Shown piece by piece: positions 42,163 to 52,740 of a stretch of DNA of 64,000 nucleotides. A program made the position numbers and the translations under genes. How positions within the stretch are numbered: position 1 is the stretch's first letter; each line of letters opens with the position of its first letter. A model generated the notes under the pieces. The model saw nothing but the letters and a program-made list of their open reading frames with translations, made no database searches and had not been told where the DNA came from. Location: assembly GCF_014203705.1 (NCBI RefSeq), contig NZ_JACHJR010000001.1:3906001-3970000 (forward strand), read 5' to 3'. Source of the stretch: Kitasatospora gansuensis (GTDB taxonomy: Bacteria; Actinomycetota; Actinomycetes; Streptomycetales; Streptomycetaceae).

Positions 42163-42255
42163 GGGCCAGAGCCTCGCAGGCGGCCGGGCCCCAGGGGAAG
42201 CTCTCCGCGCGCATGTTGTTCAATGTGGCCATCGCGACAAGGAGGGTGTGCCCCG

Positions 42256-42573
42256 ATGAAGGTCTTCCGCCTGGACCAGCTGGACGCCGAACGGGCCGCC
42301 GAGGAGGGCGCGTACCTGCGCTTCCTGAAGGAGCGGAACATGTCCGCCGGGCTGTACGCGCTCTCGCCCGGTGACACCGACACCCAGTCCAGCCACCCCC
42401 AGGACGAGCTCTACCAGGTGATCAGCGGCCGGGCCGAACTGACCGTCGGCGCCGAGACCACCACGGTCGGCCGGGGCAGCGTGGTCTACGTCCCGGCCGG
42501 TGTCCCGCACCGCTTCCACCACATCACCGAGGAGCTCCGGGTGCTGGTGGTGTTCTCCCCGCCGGAGACCTGA
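42256..42573 (+). CDS. Cupin-domain protein
   Basis: A 105-residue single cupin. Motif 1 is represented by SSHPQDELYQVISGRAELTVG (about 43-63) and motif 2 by PAGVPHRFHHITEELRVLVVF (about 80-100), giving a plausible His/Glu metal site. Such small cupins are sugar isomerases, dioxygenases or ligand binders. ATG 42256 follows AAGGAGG (42239-42245) by 10 nt. It is divergent from the holin-like gene; tenA follows after 51 nt. Confidence 0.9.
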   Translation: MKVFRLDQLDAERAAEEGAYLRFLKERNMSAGLYALSPGDTDTQSSHPQDELYQVISGRAELTVGAETTTVGRGSVVYVPAGVPHRFHHITEELRVLVVFSPPET

Positions 42574-42624
42574 GGTCACGTCAGGGTTAGGGTCGGTCCG
42601 GGCCGACCAACCGAGGAGAATCCC

Positions 42625-43287
42625 GTGACCTTCACCGACGAGCTCTGGTCGGCCATCGAGCCGATCTACGCCGAGATCCTGGCGCACCCCTTCATCGGCG
42701 GGCTGACCGACGGCACTTTGCCGCAGGACGCCTTCCGGCACTTCGTGGTCCAGGACTCGCACTACCTGCGCGACTACGCCCGCGCGCTCGCCGTCTGCGC
42801 GGCCAAGGCCCCCGACGAGCAGGACGTCCGGGCCTTCGCCGACGACGCGGTCGGCGCACTGGCCGCCGAGCAGGGCATGCACGCCGAGTTCATGGGCGCG
42901 TTCGGTGAGAGCGCCGAACAGGCCGCCGCCGAACCGGTGCTGCCCACCACCCGGGCCTACACCAGCTACCTGCTGGCCACCGTCTACGGCGGCTCGTTCG
43001 CCGAGGCGGTCGGTGCGGTGCTGCCGTGCTACTGGATCTACGCCCGGGTCGGCGAGCAGCTGCTCAGCAAGTCCTCACCCGACCCGCTGTACGCCAAGTG
43101 GATCGCCACCTACGGGGACGAGACCTTCCAGGCGGTGGTGCGCCGGGTGCTCGCGCTGACCGACCGGCTCGGCGAGCAGCTCGCCCCGGCCGAACGTCGC
43201 CGGGTGATCGAGCACTTCACCACCACCTCGCGCTACGAGTGGATGTTCTGGGACGCCGCCTGGCGCCGCGAGGTCTGGCCGGTCTGA
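42625..43287 (+). CDS. tenA: TenA family aminopyrimidine aminohydrolase (thiaminase II)
   Basis: A 220-residue protein of normal length. The catalytic Cys is C135 in VLPCYWIYARVG and the C-terminal acidic residue is E205 in YEWMFW; both fall at the Bacillus TenA positions. TenA salvages thiamine breakdown products by hydrolysing aminomethylpyrimidine to HMP, which complements ThiC, encoded 3.5 kb downstream on the same strand. GTG 42625 has GAGGAG 6 nt upstream. No TPP riboswitch is seen before it. Confidence 0.93.
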   Translation: MTFTDELWSAIEPIYAEILAHPFIGGLTDGTLPQDAFRHFVVQDSHYLRDYARALAVCAAKAPDEQDVRAFADDAVGALAAEQGMHAEFMGAFGESAEQAAAEPVLPTTRAYTSYLLATVYGGSFAEAVGAVLPCYWIYARVGEQLLSKSSPDPLYAKWIATYGDETFQAVVRRVLALTDRLGEQLAPAERRRVIEHFTTTSRYEWMFWDAAWRREVWPV

Positions 43288-43301
43288 GTCTGACGGTACG
43301 G

Positions 43302-43341
43302 CAGTGGGGCCCCGCGACCGAGTGGTTGCGGGGCCCCACTG
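43302..43341. terminator. Bidirectional terminator between tenA and the surface protein
   Basis: CAGTGGGGCCCCGC (43302-43315) and GCGGGGCCCCACTG (43328-43341) form a perfect 14-bp stem, extended by GTACG/CGTAC with one mismatch. It lies between convergent stops. Confidence 0.9.
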
Positions 43342-43347
43342 TCGTAC

Positions 43348-46155
43348 TCAGCGGCCCGAGGTGAAGTACCCGGACAGGTCGGCGATCACGTGGGTGCGGC
43401 CGGCCGGGTTGTAGACCCTGGCCCGCCCGTTGCCCAGCGGGGCGAGCACGTGGTTCGGCACGGTCTGCCCGGCCAGGAAGTTGAGCACCGAGGTGTTCGG
43501 ACGGGCGGTGCCGTCCGGCCAGACCGTCAGGAAGCCCGCCGTGGTGGGCTCGGTGGCGGTCACGTTCAGCACGGCGGCGATCGCGTCGTTCGGTACGGCG
43601 TTGGCACCGCCGACCTGGACGGCCAGCTCACCACCGGCGCCGAGTGGGGCGTTGTTCGCGCGGGTGTCGGTGAGCCGGGTCGGCGTGACGGGCATGAACT
43701 CGCCCTTGCTGTCCCAGGAGTAGTAGCCGACCACGTCGGCGATCACGTGGGTGTCGCCGGCCCCGTTGAACAGGTCGATCTTCCCGTTCCCGCCGATCGG
43801 CACGATCGCCTGGTTGGCCACCGTCTGACCGGCCGTGAAGTTCACGCTGGAGACGTTGGGGCGGGTGTTGCCGTGCGGGTAGGCCGCGAGGTAGCCGCCG
43901 GTGCTGGGCTCGGTGACGGTCAGGTTCAGCACCACCGCGCTCGCCGAGTTCGGCACCCCGGCCTGGCCGGTCACCTGCACCTCGCGGACCTGACTCGGGG
44001 TCAGCCGGGTGTCCGGCTGTCCGTCGCCCGCCCGGGTGTCCAGCAGCCGGGTGGGGCCGGTCGGGCTGTAACCGTTGCCGGTGTCCGGCTGGTAGTACCC
44101 GAGCACGTCCACGATCACGTCGACGCTGCCGGCCGGGTTGTAGATCTCCACGCTGCGGTCGTAGCCGACCGGCACGGTGACCAGGTTGGCGACCGTCTGT
44201 CCGGCCTTGATGTTCAGGTTGGAGGCGGTCGGCCGGGCCTGCCCGGACGGGTAGAGCGTCAGATAGGTGTCCTGGGTGGCCTGGGTGGCGGTGACGTTCA
44301 GCACCACGGCGGTCATGCCGTCGGACATCTGGTTGTTCTCGGAGTGGCCCCAGCTGGACAGGTTCAGGGTGCGGGGCAGCACGCTGCCGACCGGGTACTG
44401 GTTGGTCCGGGTGTCCAGCGCGCGGTACGGCTTGACGGTGGTGTACCTGCCCGCCAGGTAGCGCACCTGGTGCACCGTGCTGGTGGTGGACTTGTGGCCC
44501 TGGCTGTCCGTGGTGGTGACGGTCACGGTGTAGTCGCCGGGCTGCCGGTAGGTGTGCTCCAGCTGGTCCAGCGAGAGCGAGGGCTGGTAGCCGTCACCGA
44601 AGTCGTACGCGTAGTTGACGATCGGCCAGGAGGAGTCGGTGGCGCTCGCCCGGGCATCGGCCCGCACGGTGAACGGCGCGGTGGCCGACCAGTCGGTCTT
44701 GGTGGGCCGCACGTCGGTGACGTCAAGCCGGGCGGTGAGGGTGTCGGGTGCGGTGACCCTGAACGGGTCGCTCAGCTTGTTGTCGGACTGCTTGCCGCTC
44801 AGGTCGGTGACGGTCAGCTTCGGCACGCAGGCGCAGGCGGCCGCGTAGGTGTGGCTCGCGGTCGGGGAGCCGGTGGTCTCCGACGTCCCGTCACCGAAGT
44901 CGTAGGTGTAGCGGAGCGTGCCGGGCCAGCGATTGTTCGCGTGGGCGGTGAAGTTCAGCTTCGTCCCGGCCGGTGCCCAGCTCTGGTCGACCGCCAGGGT
45001 CACGTAGACCTCCAGCTCGTCCGAGACCTCGGCGGCGCCCCGGTCGAGGTGGCCGGTGCCCCGGTTGGCGACGTACGGGTGGTCCACCCGCAGGTTGCCG
45101 TCGATGTCGCTGTCGAGCACGCCGGGGGCGTCGGCCTTGGCCGAGTCGATCGCGGGGGAGCAGGTGGCGGGGTCCGGCTTACCGCTGACCAGGTCGCAGT
45201 CGTTCAGCACCGGACCGTAGACGTTGCGCAGCCGCGGGTCGCCGATCAGGTCGTTCGCGCCCTGGCCGGTCGCGGCGTGGAACGCCTCCACCGTCGCGTA
45301 CTTGGCGTCGCCCCAGCCGTACGGCACCCAGCCGGCCCCGGCCCGGAGCAGGTTGTAGTCGGCCACGGTGCCGGCCACCGAGTCGGCCGCGACCTGGAGT
45401 TCGCTCGCCTCCTCGGTGGCGACGCAGCTGCGCAGCTCGTCGGTGCCGTGATCGACCACGATGTTGTTGTGGATGGCCGCCCCGGTCGAGCCGCCGAACA
45501 GCTTGATGCCGGGGCCGCAGCCGTACCCGACGGTGTTGTTGGTGATGACGACGCCGGGCGTGCGGGACACCACGATCGGCACGCCGACCGAGCGCATCAG
45601 GGCGTTGTTGCTGAGCACGACGCCGGTCGAGCCGCCGTCCACGGCCAGCATGTTCAGGTGGTTGCGGGTCACCGAGACGTTCCGGTTGCCGGCGCCGACC
45701 TTGATCCGCGCGGCCGCGGCCGAGTTCCGGTCGAGGGTGATCCCGGTCGAGTTCTCGATCAGGACGTCCCGCAGGCCGAAGTCGCGGATCACCACGTGCT
45801 GGGCACCACTGAGGGTGAGCGCGGCGGCGGAGTCGCCGGTCCTGCCCTCCAGCGACGCACTGCCGCCGAGGAAGGTGATCGGAGCCTGCGCGCTGCCCGA
45901 GCGGGTGATCCGGACGTTCTCGACGTACGTGTCCTTGGAGACCCGGACGGTCTGTCCGGGCTCGGCCACGGCGGCTGCCGCGCCGATCGTGCAGAACGGC
46001 CTGGCCTGCGAACCAGGGCCGCTGTCCGAGCAGTTGGCGCTGGCCTTGGTGACGTACAGGGTGTCGCCGGTCGCTGCGGTGGCCGCGGGTGCGGGCAGGC
46101 CGAGCACGGCGGTGAGCGCCGCGGCGCTCAGACTGAGGGCGCGGGGTATGCGCAC
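43348..46155 (-). CDS. Large secreted parallel-beta-helix/PKD protein with three C-terminal repeats
   Basis: A 935-residue exported protein. Residues 1-28 form a signal peptide (MRIPRALSLS...ATAATG). A right-handed parallel beta-helix region (about 30-370) contains NNTVGYG-like turns and recurrent Asn/Val pattern, as in polysaccharide-binding or lyase-like proteins. Two PKD-like domains follow (about 380-570), each with YDFGDG. Then come three repeats (about 575-690, 695-810 and 815-933) with LDTR starts, SNLN/SVNF/SVLNF middles and YxVADxxGYY-type ends, like those of the S53 peptidase at 2527-5484. No catalytic residues are assigned; a cell-surface or matrix role is inferred. It uses the tenA terminator at its 3' end. 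Confidence 0.9.
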   Translation of the reverse strand: MRIPRALSLSAAALTAVLGLPAPAATAATGDTLYVTKASANCSDSGPGSQARPFCTIGAAAAVAEPGQTVRVSKDTYVENVRITRSGSAQAPITFLGGSASLEGRTGDSAAALTLSGAQHVVIRDFGLRDVLIENSTGITLDRNSAAAARIKVGAGNRNVSVTRNHLNMLAVDGGSTGVVLSNNALMRSVGVPIVVSRTPGVVITNNTVGYGCGPGIKLFGGSTGAAIHNNIVVDHGTDELRSCVATEEASELQVAADSVAGTVADYNLLRAGAGWVPYGWGDAKYATVEAFHAATGQGANDLIGDPRLRNVYGPVLNDCDLVSGKPDPATCSPAIDSAKADAPGVLDSDIDGNLRVDHPYVANRGTGHLDRGAAEVSDELEVYVTLAVDQSWAPAGTKLNFTAHANNRWPGTLRYTYDFGDGTSETTGSPTASHTYAAACACVPKLTVTDLSGKQSDNKLSDPFRVTAPDTLTARLDVTDVRPTKTDWSATAPFTVRADARASATDSSWPIVNYAYDFGDGYQPSLSLDQLEHTYRQPGDYTVTVTTTDSQGHKSTTSTVHQVRYLAGRYTTVKPYRALDTRTNQYPVGSVLPRTLNLSSWGHSENNQMSDGMTAVVLNVTATQATQDTYLTLYPSGQARPTASNLNIKAGQTVANLVTVPVGYDRSVEIYNPAGSVDVIVDVLGYYQPDTGNGYSPTGPTRLLDTRAGDGQPDTRLTPSQVREVQVTGQAGVPNSASAVVLNLTVTEPSTGGYLAAYPHGNTRPNVSSVNFTAGQTVANQAIVPIGGNGKIDLFNGAGDTHVIADVVGYYSWDSKGEFMPVTPTRLTDTRANNAPLGAGGELAVQVGGANAVPNDAIAAVLNVTATEPTTAGFLTVWPDGTARPNTSVLNFLAGQTVPNHVLAPLGNGRARVYNPAGRTHVIADLSGYFTSGR

Positions 46156-46367
46156 GTTTGGTTCCCCCCGGTATGTGTGCTTGTACGTCCGAGATTAACC
46201 GGGCTCCCAGGGGTGACCCTCGTCCGGGTCTCGGGGTGATCTCCGGGTTCTCTCCGGGCCGCAAGCCCTCGGAAGGCGGCCTCGGGGCCTGTACGGTCGA
46301 AGTATCGAAAGCAAGCGGGACGCGACGGAACAGCCGTCACCGGCCCGAGGGGAGAGAAGGAACGGAC

Positions 46368-46568
46368 ATGGCTGAGCTCTGGAAGTCGCTGCCCTCGTGG
46401 GTGCGCAACATCGTCGTCCCGATCGTGGTGCTGATCCTCGCCTGGAACCTGATCTGGTTCGTGATCGGAGCGGTCACCTCGCTGATCGCCTTCCTGATCA
46501 AGGCCCTGGTCCTGGTCGCCGTCGCGGCCGGTGTGGTGATCCTGGTGAAGAAGGCGGCCAAGAGCTGA
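46368..46568 (+). CDS. Small DUF5326 membrane protein
   Basis: A 66-residue protein with two hydrophobic helices (about residues 12-37 and 42-60) and a C-terminal KKAAKS. It matches the streptomycete DUF5326 pattern, AELWKSLPSWVRNIVVPIVVL. ATG 46368 has AGAAGGA about 7 nt upstream; an in-frame start further upstream would add an unrelated leader. A terminator follows and then the thiC riboswitch. Function unknown. Confidence 0.88.
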   Translation: MAELWKSLPSWVRNIVVPIVVLILAWNLIWFVIGAVTSLIAFLIKALVLVAVAAGVVILVKKAAKS

Positions 46569-46588
46569 CCCAGCGTCCGGCGGACGCC

Positions 46589-46622
46589 CGGGCCCGGTAC
46601 CCCTCGCGGGGTGCCGGGCCCG
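46589..46622 (+). terminator. Terminator after the DUF5326 gene
   Basis: CGGGCCCGGTACCCC (46589-46603) and GGGGTGCCGGGCCCG (46608-46622) form a 15-bp stem with one G-U and a TCGC tetraloop, 21 nt after the stop. It isolates the small gene from the thiC riboswitch. Confidence 0.9.
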
Positions 46623-46715
46623 TCCGCATTCCGGTCACCGGTGGGGGTGCCCTGGACCATCCCGGAACGGACCGCTACGGTGTTGGACGTTTGTTGCAGG
46701 CAATTCCGCCTGTGG

Positions 46716-48652
<1,937 letters not shown>

Positions 48653-48664
48653 CCCGGCGTCACC

Positions 48665-48703
48665 CACCGGTCCGCGCTTCAGAGGGGGAAGCGCGGGCCG
48701 GTG
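48665..48703 (+). terminator. Terminator after thiC
   Basis: CACCGGTCCGCGCTTC (48665-48680) and GAAGCGCGGGCCGGTG (48688-48703) form a 16-bp stem with one G-U pair, 12 nt after the thiC stop. Confidence 0.85.
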
Positions 48704-48763
48704 TCGCCGACCCGGTTCTCGTGGCACCGTGGTCCGCACTGCCATTGCTGTGAAGGGGGATCG

Positions 48764-49309
48764 ATGGCGTTGGAGGATCAGTTACCGGCTCTCGTCGGGG
48801 TGGTGGTCGGGGCGGTCGGCTCGTACGTCGCGGCGCACTTCACCGAGCGGAGCCGATGGCGCCGGGCGCGGGCCGAACGGTGGGACGAGAAGCGGTTCCA
48901 CACCTATATGACCTATGCGAACACCCTGAAAGCCCAGCTCCGCGTCGCGCAGCGGATCGGCGCGGCCAGGGGCTTCCAGAACGTCGCGGACCCGCTGGAA
49001 CCGGACGAGGGTCTGGCGCTGCTCGCCGATGCCGAGTCGCGGCGGGCGTCCGAATGGGAGGCGGTCCTGCTGGTGGGGGACGCCGAAACCATCGGCGCGG
49101 CTCGGGCCTGGCACGAAGCCGTGTGGAACCTCGAGTTGTACGCGCGGGGAATGCGCGAGGATCCGGCCGGGTGGTCCCGGGCATACGGGCAGATCAGCCA
49201 GGCGCGGGACGCGTTCTACGCCTGTGCGCGACGCGATCTCGGGATCACGGGGCCGCCTCCGCCGTCGGGACGTTGGCCTCGGCCGTGGCAGCAGCCGGAC
49301 CTGAGCTGA
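48764..49309 (+). CDS. Hypothetical protein with an N-terminal membrane segment
   Basis: A 181-residue protein. A hydrophobic segment at about residues 8-24 (LVGVVVGAVGSYVAAHF) is followed by a basic stretch and a predominantly helical, charged domain with RWRRARAERWDEKRFHTYMTYANTLKAQLRVAQRIGAARG. It resembles streptomycete proteins of unknown function that look like a membrane-anchored helical domain. ATG 48764 has GGGGGA 3-4 nt upstream. No partner gene is adjacent, and I do not recognise a named family. Confidence 0.75.
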   Translation: MALEDQLPALVGVVVGAVGSYVAAHFTERSRWRRARAERWDEKRFHTYMTYANTLKAQLRVAQRIGAARGFQNVADPLEPDEGLALLADAESRRASEWEAVLLVGDAETIGAARAWHEAVWNLELYARGMREDPAGWSRAYGQISQARDAFYACARRDLGITGPPPPSGRWPRPWQQPDLS

Positions 49310-49326
49310 CCCGGCGTCACTGAACC

Positions 49327-49367
49327 GCGCTGCTCCGGGGGGCGGAGGGGATCCCCCGGGGCAGCGC
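49327..49367. terminator. Terminator between the hypothetical gene and the lipoprotein gene
   Basis: GCGCTGCTCCGGGG (49327-49340) pairs with CCCCGGGGCAGCGC (49354-49367, one mismatch) with a purine-rich loop. It lies between convergent genes. Confidence 0.75.
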
Positions 49368-49402
49368 TTCGGCGTTTTCGGCGTAGCCCTGCCGGGACGG
49401 GG

Positions 49403-49894
49403 TCAGGCCTGCCAGTGCGGTTTGCCGCTGACCATCCGGCAGTAGATCATCCGGCCGGTGGCGTCGTGGGTGCTCCGGCCGAGGTCGGCGTCCCGGCAGA
49501 ACTGGCCCGCCTTGTAGCAGTTGCCCGCGTTGGAGACGATCTCGCAGCTGCCGACCGGGGCGGCGGTGGGTGCGCTGCTGGTGCGGCGCGGCTCGGCGGC
49601 CTTGGTGCTGGCCACGGGCGCGGGGGTCCTGGCGGGCGGCGGGGTGGTCTCCGCCGGTGCGGGCGGTGGCGGCGGCGCGGTGGTGGTGGCCGCGGTGGGG
49701 GAGGGCGTCGGAGTCGGAGTCACGACGGCCGGTGCGGTGGTGGTCGCGGCGGCCGGGCTGGAGACCACGGCGCCGGCCGGCATGCCGCCGCCCGTGGCCA
49801 CCGGGCCGCAGCCGGTCAGGGCGAAGCCGACTGCGAAGACGAAGCCGGCCGCGGCAGCGAGTCGCCGGTGGCCGGCAGGTATGGACGAGGACAT
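49403..49894 (-). CDS. Putative lipoprotein with Pro/Thr-rich linker
   Basis: A 163-residue protein. The signal peptide (1-28) ends in the lipobox ALTGC, so Cys 29 is probably lipidated. Residues 30-105 are a Pro/Ala/Thr-rich linker. The C-terminal domain (about 112-163) is small and has five cysteines, CEIVSNAGNCYKAGQFCRDADLGRSTHDATGRMIYC, matching excalibur-like small Cys domains of streptomycete exported proteins. Function unknown. Confidence 0.82.
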   Translation of the reverse strand: MSSSIPAGHRRLAAAAGFVFAVGFALTGCGPVATGGGMPAGAVVSSPAAATTTAPAVVTPTPTPSPTAATTTAPPPPPAPAETTPPPARTPAPVASTKAAEPRRTSSAPTAAPVGSCEIVSNAGNCYKAGQFCRDADLGRSTHDATGRMIYCRMVSGKPHWQA

Positions 49895-50062
49895 GGGTGT
49901 GGAGCACTCCGATCCGTCTCAGGTGCGCAGACGGGGAGTCAACCAGAGGATCGGCCCGGTGTTCACCGTTCCGGCACGGATCCCTCACCCGTTGGGAAAC
50001 CGAGACCTTGCGACCGCACCGGCTGAGCCGGCGTCACCGAACCAGGGCTGCCGCCCGGCTGG

Positions 50063-50467
50063 TCACGCCGGTGTCAGCAGATCGGTGACCCGGGCCGAGG
50101 TGATGACGCCGAGCAGGTAGCCGTCGTCGTCGGTGACCGGCCAGACCGTCAGGTGCTTGGTCTGCATCGCCAGGGCGGCCACCGCCAGACTCATGGTGGG
50201 CCAGGCGAACGGGCCGCGCTGGTGGGCCGTGGCACCGACCAGGGTTCGCTCGGAGTACGGGGAGCGGGAGAGGAAGGGGCTCATGCCGATCCGGGTGAGC
50301 AGCCCCTCGCAGCGGCCGTCGTGGTCACGGACCAGCAGGTAGGGGACGTGCGCGCTGCCGAAGATCTCGTTGGCGTGGCCGATGGTCCGGTCGTCGGTGA
50401 TCTGGAAGTCGTGGCTCTCCAGAGCGTTGGCGACGGTCAGCCGGTCGGTGGTCGGGTAGCTGGTCAC
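50063..50467 (-). CDS. CBS domain pair protein
   Basis: A 134-residue protein made of two CBS motifs (about 10-65 and 70-132): NEIFGSAHVPYLLVRDHDGRCEGLLTRI and LAMQTKHLTVWPVTDDDGYLLGVITSARV. Stand-alone CBS pairs sense adenine nucleotides. A GTG start (50465-50467) is used. It is divergent from the DUF5994 gene. The partner enzyme is unknown. Confidence 0.88.
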   Translation of the reverse strand: MTSYPTTDRLTVANALESHDFQITDDRTIGHANEIFGSAHVPYLLVRDHDGRCEGLLTRIGMSPFLSRSPYSERTLVGATAHQRGPFAWPTMSLAVAALAMQTKHLTVWPVTDDDGYLLGVITSARVTDLLTPA

Positions 50468-50703
50468 GGTGTCACCGGTGCCTGCCCCGGGTAGCGGCTT
50501 CGCCGTACCCGGTGTCGTCCTGCGACCAGGACGGAGCCGGAAGACCGGACCGCGGAAAGCCCTGGAGAAGGCCCAGGCTACTCCGGCGGCGGAGCACGCG
50601 GAGTACCGTGGGCAGTACCGAGGAAACGTCGACCACCGGCAGCCCGCCGGTGCCCGCCCTGGGTCGTGAACGGTCCCTACCAGGGCCGGATGGGCGGCTT
50701 CCG

Positions 50704-51150
50704 ATGAGGATCGTCAATCTCCCCGACAGTTCCGCTGGTTGGTCCAGCCCCGGGATGCCGCCGCTGCCCCGGCTGCGGCTGGAGCGGACGCGTGGCCGGG
50801 ACGGTCTCTTCGACGGGGCCTGGTGGCCCCGTTCCTCCGACCTCAGTGCCGAGCTGCCCGACCTGATCAGCGCGCTCTCCGCGCACCCGGGCGGCCGGAT
50901 CCGCCGGGTCGGGATCGACCCGGCGGGCTGGCGTCGCCTGCCGGTCGCGGTGGCCGCGAACGGCCATCCGGTGCGGGTGAGTTGGTGCTCGTCCAGCGTG
51001 GGCACCATCACCCTGACCCGGGGTGACCAGGACCAGCTGCTGCTCCTGGTCGTCCCGCCGGGCACCGGCGAAGCCGTCGCGACGCGCGCGATGGCCGGCG
51101 CGGCCGCCACCGGCAACCACACCCCGGCGGCCGAACTGCTGGCGCGGTAG
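50704..51150 (+). CDS. DUF5994 family protein
   Basis: A 148-residue soluble protein. The DUF5994 signature FDGAWWPRSSDLSAELPDLISAL is clear at about residues 36-58, with VSWCSSSVGTITL near 92 and LLLLVVPPGTGEAVATRAMAGAA near the end. ATG 50704 is used because homologues start at a similar place; the frame is open 192 nt further upstream, into a region of unlike composition. Function unknown. 15 nt separate its stop from the stop of the convergent DJ-1-like gene. Confidence 0.85.
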   Translation: MRIVNLPDSSAGWSSPGMPPLPRLRLERTRGRDGLFDGAWWPRSSDLSAELPDLISALSAHPGGRIRRVGIDPAGWRRLPVAVAANGHPVRVSWCSSSVGTITLTRGDQDQLLLLVVPPGTGEAVATRAMAGAAATGNHTPAAELLAR

Positions 51151-51165
51151 GCCGCCCGACCGGGG

Positions 51166-51786
51166 TCAGCCCAGGGTGCGGGCGCGCTCCAGGACCTCGG
51201 GGGTGGCCTTGGCCACCGAGCCGGAGTCGTACGGGGGTTGGGGGTCGTACTCGGTGTAGAGCTGGATGGCCTGCGCGGTGGTCTCGTCGCTGAGCAGGGC
51301 GACCAGCCGGATGGCCATGTCGATGCCGGAGGAGACGCCGGCCGAGGTGATGATCCGGTCGTGCCGGACGACGCGCTCGGGGGTGTAGACCGCGCCGTAC
51401 GCCTCGAGGTCGGCGACGGCCGCCCAGTGGGTGGTGGCGGTGAGGCCGGTGAGCAGGCCGGCCGCGCCGAGGACGACGGCGCCGGTGCAGACCGAGGTGG
51501 TGAAGCGGGTGGTGGCGTGGATCCGGCGGACCCAGTCGAGGAAGTCCCGGTCCTCGGTCAGGGTGTAGGCACCGCCGCCGCCGGGGACCAGCAGGACGTC
51601 GCAGGACTCCACCTCGGAGTAGTGGGTCGCCACCTCGACCGGGAGTGCGCCCAACACGTCCTGCACGCGGCCGGTTTCGGGAGCGACGAAGCGTACCGTC
51701 GCTCCCGGCAGGTGGCCGAGGATCTCGTACGGACCGATCGCGTCGAGCGGCTCGAAGCGGTCGAAGAGCGGGATCACGATGTTCAT
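51166..51786 (-). CDS. DJ-1/PfpI family glutamine amidotransferase-like protein
   Basis: A 206-residue protein. The nucleophilic elbow SVCTGAVVLGAAGLL holds the Cys at about residue 100. VPGGGGAYTL (about 67-76) and HWAAVADLEAYG (about 121-132) are typical of isonitrile hydratase/ThiJ-like members. The reaction is unknown. ATG 51786 is used; the frame is open further but lacks homology. Followed downstream on the other strand by the convergent DUF5994 gene. Confidence 0.9.
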   Translation of the reverse strand: MNIVIPLFDRFEPLDAIGPYEILGHLPGATVRFVAPETGRVQDVLGALPVEVATHYSEVESCDVLLVPGGGGAYTLTEDRDFLDWVRRIHATTRFTTSVCTGAVVLGAAGLLTGLTATTHWAAVADLEAYGAVYTPERVVRHDRIITSAGVSSGIDMAIRLVALLSDETTAQAIQLYTEYDPQPPYDSGSVAKATPEVLERARTLG

Positions 51787-51811
51787 GCGGGCCAGGGTAG
51801 TGCCAACTGGT

Positions 51812-52594
51812 TCAGACCTCGTCCGGCCCGGTGAAGTCGGGTGAGCTGTACCCGGGGCCGGTGAACTCGGCCGGTCTCGGGGTGCGCCCGTCCGGCTCGG
51901 TGACACCCTCGGTGCCGGGGCTGGTGAAGCCCGGGCTGCTGTAACCGGGCGGGCCGGGGCGGGTGTTGGCGCGCGGGGCGGGCAGCGGGGCGGGATCGGT
52001 GTACAGGTTGGCGAGCAGCCAGGGCAGCAGGGCGCGTTCGCGGAGGGCGACCTGCCAGAGCCGGCGGGCCTCGGCCAGGTCGCCGTCCGGTCCGGTGGTG
52101 CCCGAGGCGCCGTCCCGGAGGGCGGTGAGCAGCAGACCGACTATCCCGACCAGCAGGGCGGCGCCACCGACCGCGAGCGAGACCAGACCAGCCGTCACCA
52201 GCGCGTGGGCGAGCGGGAGTTCGGGGGCGGCGCCGCGTACCGCGTAGCCGATCAGCAGCAGCACCAGGCCGCCCGACCCGGCCAGGATCGGGGTGAGCAC
52301 GGTGAGCACCGGGAGCAGCCCGGCGCCCTCCTCGGAGCGGAGCCGGTCGGTCAGCCCGAGCGGCGCGGGCGGGCCGGCGTCGCGCAGGGCGGTGTAGCGC
52401 TGGTACTCCGGTTCGGCGGGGGCCGCGATGGTGTCGGCCAACGAGGCCGCCTTGGTGCGCAGTTGGGCCGCGTTCAGGTGCGGGCCCGGTGCTCGGAGCG
52501 CCTCGGTGAGGCGGGCGTCGCGGAGCGCCTCGTCCAGGGCCCGGTCGAAGTCCGGACGGTCTTCGGCCAGCAGGTGCGGGGTGGTGTCGACCAC
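51812..52594 (-). CDS. Hypothetical membrane protein with a repetitive C-terminal tail
   Basis: A 260-residue protein. A helical N-terminal domain (1-90, DFDRALDEALRDARLTEAL) precedes two hydrophobic segments (about 95-118 and 130-158). A short cytoplasmic segment then includes EARRLWQVALRERALLPWLLANLY, as in several streptomycete membrane proteins. The last 45 residues repeat GYSSPGF, FTSPG, FTGPGYSSPDFTGPDE-like units. GTG 52594 starts it. No family was recognised; the tail may be a flexible display segment. Confidence 0.72.
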   Translation of the reverse strand: MVDTTPHLLAEDRPDFDRALDEALRDARLTEALRAPGPHLNAAQLRTKAASLADTIAAPAEPEYQRYTALRDAGPPAPLGLTDRLRSEEGAGLLPVLTVLTPILAGSGGLVLLLIGYAVRGAAPELPLAHALVTAGLVSLAVGGAALLVGIVGLLLTALRDGASGTTGPDGDLAEARRLWQVALRERALLPWLLANLYTDPAPLPAPRANTRPGPPGYSSPGFTSPGTEGVTEPDGRTPRPAEFTGPGYSSPDFTGPDEV

Positions 52595-52740
52595 GGGGTA
52601 CCCCGTTCCGTAGCAGGTGAGGTGCGGGGAGGGGAAGGTGTGCCGGTGCCTTGATGGTAGGGGCGGGAACTGACCGGGACACAGTCGGTTTCCGGAATTT
52701 CAGCCTGTTCGGGACGAGGTCAACACCGCTCAGTGACAGT

